Under the pieces are notes generated by a model. The model ran no database searches. It saw only the letters and a program-made list of their open reading frames with translations, and was not told the DNA's origin. 8,356 nt of DNA, from positions 1-8,356 of the forward strand of contig DASQLQ010000186.1 of assembly GCA_035629935.1 (NCBI GenBank), in the 5' to 3' direction. The stretch is from DASQLQ01 sp035629935 (GTDB taxonomy: Bacteria > Actinomycetota > CADDZG01 > WHSQ01). Below, piece by piece: positions 5,921-8,356 of the stretch. Numbering within the stretch: position 1 is the stretch's first letter; each line of letters starts with the position of its first letter. The translations under genes and the position numbers were made by a program.

Positions 5921-5957
5921 AGACTAAGACCCGGGTACGACCGAAAAGTCATCGGTC
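5921..5957 (-). promoter_or_regulatory. Candidate promoter and operator dyad of the DrrAB-like operon
   Basis: A perfect six-base dyad, GACCGA (5939-5944) and TCGGTC (5952-5957), is separated by seven bases. On the minus strand a TAGTCT hexamer (5921-5926) could be a -10 element, giving a leader of about 30 bases before the ATPase GTG. The dyad overlaps the matching -35 position, where a repressor would act. DrrAB-type operons are often controlled by TetR- or PadR-type repressors, but none is encoded in the window. Confidence 0.35.
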
Positions 5958-6061
5958 AGGCGGTGAACAAAACTTCGCGAGTTATAGAGATGGCATCCGC
6001 CGGCGATGAGTTTTGTCCCTTTAGCCGGTCTGTATTGGAAAGACGAGGAAAGGGGACCGGG

Positions 6062-6406
6062 TTGGCCACTCCATGCGAGTCGCCGACGAAGTGCCTGCGT
6101 GTGATCAGAGCACCCGACGAGCCCAACACGACCATCTTGGTGTTCAACGGTCGGATAGAGCACGAAGAGATCCCACTGATCTGCGAGTGGGCCGGGCCGC
6201 TACTGGCCGGCGGCGACGCGGGGTTGGTGGTCTGCGACGTCAGGGATGTGATCGATCCAGATGTAGTCACTCTCGATGCCCTAGCGCGCCTCCAGCTAAC
6301 GGCCAAACGCATGGGTCATAAAGTCGTGATCCGCCATGCGTCTCATCAGCTGAATGACCTTCTGGACTTCACCGGCCTACGGGATGTGGTGTCGGCCGAG
6401 GACTAG
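6062..6406 (+). CDS. STAS-domain protein (anti-sigma-factor-antagonist-like)
   Basis: This small cytoplasmic protein of about 114 residues is almost entirely one STAS domain. Marks are TTILVFNGRIE (23-33), AGLVVCDVRDV (53-63), PDVVTLDALARLQLTAKRMG (66-85) and the end strand-helix HQLNDLLDFTGLRDVV (95-110). 'DALARLQL-x-A-(K/R)-R' is common in actinobacterial STAS proteins. Aligned to SpoIIAA, the Ser pair with the phosphorylated Ser becomes Val68-Val69 after Asp67, so classical phospho-switching at that site is unlikely. The frame is open from a GTG at 5963 and has an ATG at 5990, but codons before 6062 have AU-rich third positions unlike the rest of the gene. The TTG at 6062 has AGGGGA five bases upstream, so I prefer it. 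The start is moderately sure, the domain very sure. Its TAG overlaps the stop of the convergent sigma factor gene by four bases. Confidence 0.85.
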   Translation: MATPCESPTKCLRVIRAPDEPNTTILVFNGRIEHEEIPLICEWAGPLLAGGDAGLVVCDVRDVIDPDVVTLDALARLQLTAKRMGHKVVIRHASHQLNDLLDFTGLRDVVSAED

Positions 6407-7407
6407 GCGTCGAGGCGCTCCGGCAATCCGAACATCGGGAACAAGCCAGCGGTATCGAGGAAGAAGCTGATCCCGACGATCTCGCCGTTCGAGATCTCGA
6501 GAACCTGGAGCGACCACGGTTCCAACCCACCTTCCGGAGATGGTTTGTACTGCCCGAACGCCGGCGCACCGTTCGCGACGGTGGGGATCAAACGGGAGTC
6601 CTTACATCCGATGCCCGTCCCCATGCACCACTTGCGGATGTCCTCGTGTGTTTGCAGCCACAGGTCGTAAGGCGGCATCGACCACGTCGCGTCCTCGTGT
6701 AGCAGCGAGGTCAGCGAATCCATGTCGTAGCGCTCGAAGGCGTCCACGTAGCGAGCGAGCAATGCCTGCTGCTCCTCATCCATCGGTTTGGCGGGATCGG
6801 TCTCGTTGACATCTCGTTCTTCCAGCGCCGCCCGGGCCCGCTGGAGCGCGCTGTTGACCGACTGGACCGTCGTGTCGAGGAGTTCCGCAACCTCGGCGGC
6901 CTTCCACCTAAGAACCTCGCGTAAGACAAGCACCGCTCGCTGTTTGGGGGGGAGGTGCTGCAGCGCCGCCACGAACGCTAGGCGGATCGTGTCTCGCTCG
7001 ACGGCCACTTCAGCCGGGTCTCCGCTTTCCGGGAGGACGCGACCGTCTGGTATCGGTTGCAGCCATCTGTCTTCCGACAATGCATCGGGAAGCGGCGTGT
7101 CGGCCGACTGCGGTGGTTGGAGGTCCATCGGACGGGCTCGGCGCTCTCTGCCGTTGAGCATGTCGAGGCAAACGTTGGTGGCGATGCGGTACAGCCATGA
7201 CCGGAGAGCCGCGCGCCCCTCGAAACCCTCGTAACTCCGCCATGCACGAAGCAACGTCTCCTGGACTGCATCTTCGGCTTCAAACGTCGAGCCGAGCATC
7301 CGATAGGAGTAAGCGGTGAGCTCCCTCCGATGCTGTTCGAGCTCGGCTTCGAGCTCCTTCGAGCCGGGAGCCGGGGTGTCCTGGGCGGCGCCCACCAGTT
7401 CAGTCAT
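6403..7407 (-). CDS. ECF sigma factor with C-terminal NTF2/SnoaL-like domain (SigG-like)
   Basis: This 334-residue sigma-70 family factor directs RNA polymerase to a specific promoter set. Region 2 spans about residues 24-93 (AYSYRMLGSTFEAEDAVQET, then LRSWLYRIATNVCLDML). Region 4 spans about 140-193 (LQHLPPKQRAVLVLREVL, then the helix-turn-helix AEVAELLDTTVQSVNSALQRAR). A SnoaL/NTF2-like domain at about 213-320 (LARYVDAFERYDMDSLTSLL, SMPPYDLW, FFLDTAGLFPMFGLP) makes it longer than ordinary ECF factors. This layout and the interdomain WLQPIPDGRVLP match mycobacterial SigG-type factors. In related groups the extension replaces a separate anti-sigma factor, and no anti-sigma gene adjoins here. 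The frame is closed upstream by TAA at 7417-7419. There is no Shine-Dalgarno sequence, but TAATGT lies six bases before the ATG, suggesting leaderless expression. It is divergent from the MFS exporter, a natural candidate target. Confidence 0.94.
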   Translation of the reverse strand: MTELVGAAQDTPAPGSKELEAELEQHRRELTAYSYRMLGSTFEAEDAVQETLLRAWRSYEGFEGRAALRSWLYRIATNVCLDMLNGRERRARPMDLQPPQSADTPLPDALSEDRWLQPIPDGRVLPESGDPAEVAVERDTIRLAFVAALQHLPPKQRAVLVLREVLRWKAAEVAELLDTTVQSVNSALQRARAALEERDVNETDPAKPMDEEQQALLARYVDAFERYDMDSLTSLLHEDATWSMPPYDLWLQTHEDIRKWCMGTGIGCKDSRLIPTVANGAPAFGQYKPSPEGGLEPWSLQVLEISNGEIVGISFFLDTAGLFPMFGLPERLDA

Positions 7408-7413
7408 CTCGAC

Positions 7414-7419
7414 ACATTA
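7414..7419 (-). promoter_or_regulatory. Candidate leaderless -10 element of the sigma factor gene
   Basis: On the minus strand TAATGT (TANNNT) is followed by six bases and then the ATG at 7407, which would put the transcription start on the A of the start codon. The region before it has no recognisable ribosome binding site. No good -35 match is seen; bases at the expected distance read AATTTC. Confidence 0.45.
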
Positions 7420-7465
7420 CGACCGCCGTCGGGGTCGAAATTAATCGCTTCTAAACCGATGAGTC

Positions 7466-7502
7466 TGGGGTCTTTCGGGGGTCGGAACAGGTAAAGAACC
7501 CA
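7466..7502 (+). promoter_or_regulatory. Inverted repeat in the MFS leader
   Basis: TGGGGTCTTT (7466-7475) and AAAGAACCCA (7493-7502) pair at nine of ten positions across a 17-base spacer. The right arm ends just before the GGGAGG ribosome binding site (7505-7510) of the MFS gene. It could be an operator or an mRNA hairpin that affects access to the ribosome binding site. The right arm overlaps the 11-mer ACAGGTAAAGA shared with the CAP leader. Confidence 0.3.
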
Positions 7503-7516
7503 AAGGGAGGCCGGAG

Positions 7517-8356
7517 ATGTCAGCCATACAAGCAAACAGCGTCGGACCCCGGGCCGGTCGCAAGGAGTGGATCGGACTCGCCGTGATCGCCATCGCCTGT
7601 CTGCTCTACGTGATGGACCTCTCGGTGCTCTATCTAGCGGTGCCGTCGCTCACGCGGGACCTCGGGCCTTCGAGCTCCCAGCTGTTGTGGATCACCGACA
7701 TCTACGGATTCATGGTTGCCGGGTTCCTGATCACGATGGGAACGCTCGGCGACCGCGTCGGTCGGCGTCGCGTGCTCCTCGTGGGCGCGGCTGCCTTCGG
7801 CGCTGCATCGGTAATGGCTGCCTTCTCCACGACTCCAGAGATGCTGATCGTCTCGCGCGCCCTACTCGGGATCGGCGGCGCGACCATCGCGCCATCGACG
7901 CTGTCACTGATCAGCAACATGTTCCTCGACCCGAAACAACGGATGACGGCCATCGGACTGTGGGGAACGAGTTTCTCTGCAGGCGCTGCGGTCGGACCAC
8001 TCCTCGGTGGACTGCTGTTGCAACACTTCTGGTGGGGATCGGTTTTCCTGATCAACGTGCCGGTCATGGCCGTGCTGCTCGTGTTGGGGCCGAGGCTATT
8101 GCCCGAGTTCAAGGATCCCAGTGCGGGACGTCCCGACCTCACAAGTGTCGCTATGTCGTTGGTCGCAGTGCTATCCGTGATCTACGGACTCAAGCAGATC
8201 GCTCAAGGTGGATTCGGATGGATCCCCGCACTGACGATCGGGATAGGCCTTGCTCTCGGGGTGGCATTCGTGCGCCGGCAACGGACACTCGCGGATCCAC
8301 TGCTCGAGCTGAAGCTCTTCCGCATCCCGAAGTTCAGCGTGTCGGTGATATCGAAT
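7517..8356 (+). CDS. DHA2-family MFS exporter (QacA/SmvA-like; 3' end outside window)
   Basis: The first 280 codons of a major facilitator superfamily exporter are present; the frame is still open at the window edge. The ATG at 7517 has GGGAGG six bases upstream. Helix 1 carries YVMDLSVLYLAVPSL (31-45), the DHA2 form of motif D1. GTLGDRVGRRRVLL (75-88) is motif A between helices 2 and 3. GTSFSAGAAVGPLLGG (150-165) is motif C of helix 5, the antiporter motif. LLELKLFRIPKFSV (262-275) is the usual DHA2 link before helix 9. About eight of the expected fourteen membrane segments are in view. Members pump cationic biocides, dyes or antibiotics out by proton exchange; the substrate here is unknown. 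It is divergent from the ECF sigma factor gene across 109 bases, so regulation by that factor is plausible but unproven. Confidence 0.94.
   Translation, partial: MSAIQANSVGPRAGRKEWIGLAVIAIACLLYVMDLSVLYLAVPSLTRDLGPSSSQLLWITDIYGFMVAGFLITMGTLGDRVGRRRVLLVGAAAFGAASVMAAFSTTPEMLIVSRALLGIGGATIAPSTLSLISNMFLDPKQRMTAIGLWGTSFSAGAAVGPLLGGLLLQHFWWGSVFLINVPVMAVLLVLGPRLLPEFKDPSAGRPDLTSVAMSLVAVLSVIYGLKQIAQGGFGWIPALTIGIGLALGVAFVRRQRTLADPLLELKLFRIPKFSVSVISN

Noticed and set aside
5963..6061. A 33-codon upstream extension of the STAS protein from GTG 5963 or ATG 5990
   Set aside because: Third positions of these codons are AT-rich, unlike the rest of the gene, there is no STAS similarity, and the TTG at 6062 has a better ribosome binding site. 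Not fully excluded.
6788..7234. A 148-codon plus-strand frame
   Set aside because: It is Ser/Arg-rich low-complexity, antisense to the sigma factor regions 2 and 4.
7702..8142. A 146-codon minus-strand frame
   Set aside because: It is antisense to the MFS exporter and has no motif of its own.

Overview
The window is GC-rich and tightly packed. Its genes are of types common in high-GC Gram-positive bacteria: a DrrAB-type ABC exporter, a SigG-like ECF sigma factor with a C-terminal NTF2-like extension, a STAS protein of a form common in actinomycetes, a secreted CAP-domain protein and a DHA2-type MFS exporter. GTG and TTG starts are used, and two genes look leaderless (a TANNNT hexamer ending six bases before the ATG). 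I read it as chromosomal DNA of an actinobacterium (Actinomycetota), genus not identifiable. I found no RNA genes, IS elements, CRISPR arrays or phage genes.

Layout. 1-1094 (-): the N-terminal 364 codons of a secreted protein with a DOMON/CBM9-like segment; its 3' end lies outside the window. 1169-3206 (-): a compact operon transcribed leftward as OmdA-like mini-protein (2988-3206), MhqA/MhqO-type ring-cleaving dioxygenase (2044-2967) and CatE-like two-domain VOC protein (1169-2032), with gaps of 20 and 11 bases. 3207-3363: divergent regulatory region. 3364-4068 (+): secreted CAP/SCP protein. 4065-5884 (-): DrrB-like permease and DrrA-like ATPase, coupled by an ATGA overlap. 5885-6061: divergent regulatory region. 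6062-6406 (+): STAS protein. 6403-7407 (-): ECF sigma factor. 7408-7516: divergent regulatory region. 7517 to the end (+): DHA2-family MFS exporter, cut by the window edge.

A possible theme is defence against toxic small molecules. Two extradiol-dioxygenase-type VOC enzymes, related to those Bacillus uses against quinones and catechols, sit near two drug-type exporters and an ECF sigma factor. This is inference from family membership and proximity; nothing in the sequence proves shared control.

The most unusual signals are small. Both convergent gene pairs overlap by exactly four bases at their stop codons (CTAA, CTAG). Dyad symmetries overlap the -35 regions of the putative promoters of the dioxygenase operon and the ABC operon. 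The leaders of the CAP and MFS genes share the 11-mer ACAGGTAAAGA. The CatE-like protein has His where extradiol dioxygenases usually have the third, Glu, metal ligand. I do not see a clear new multi-gene system.
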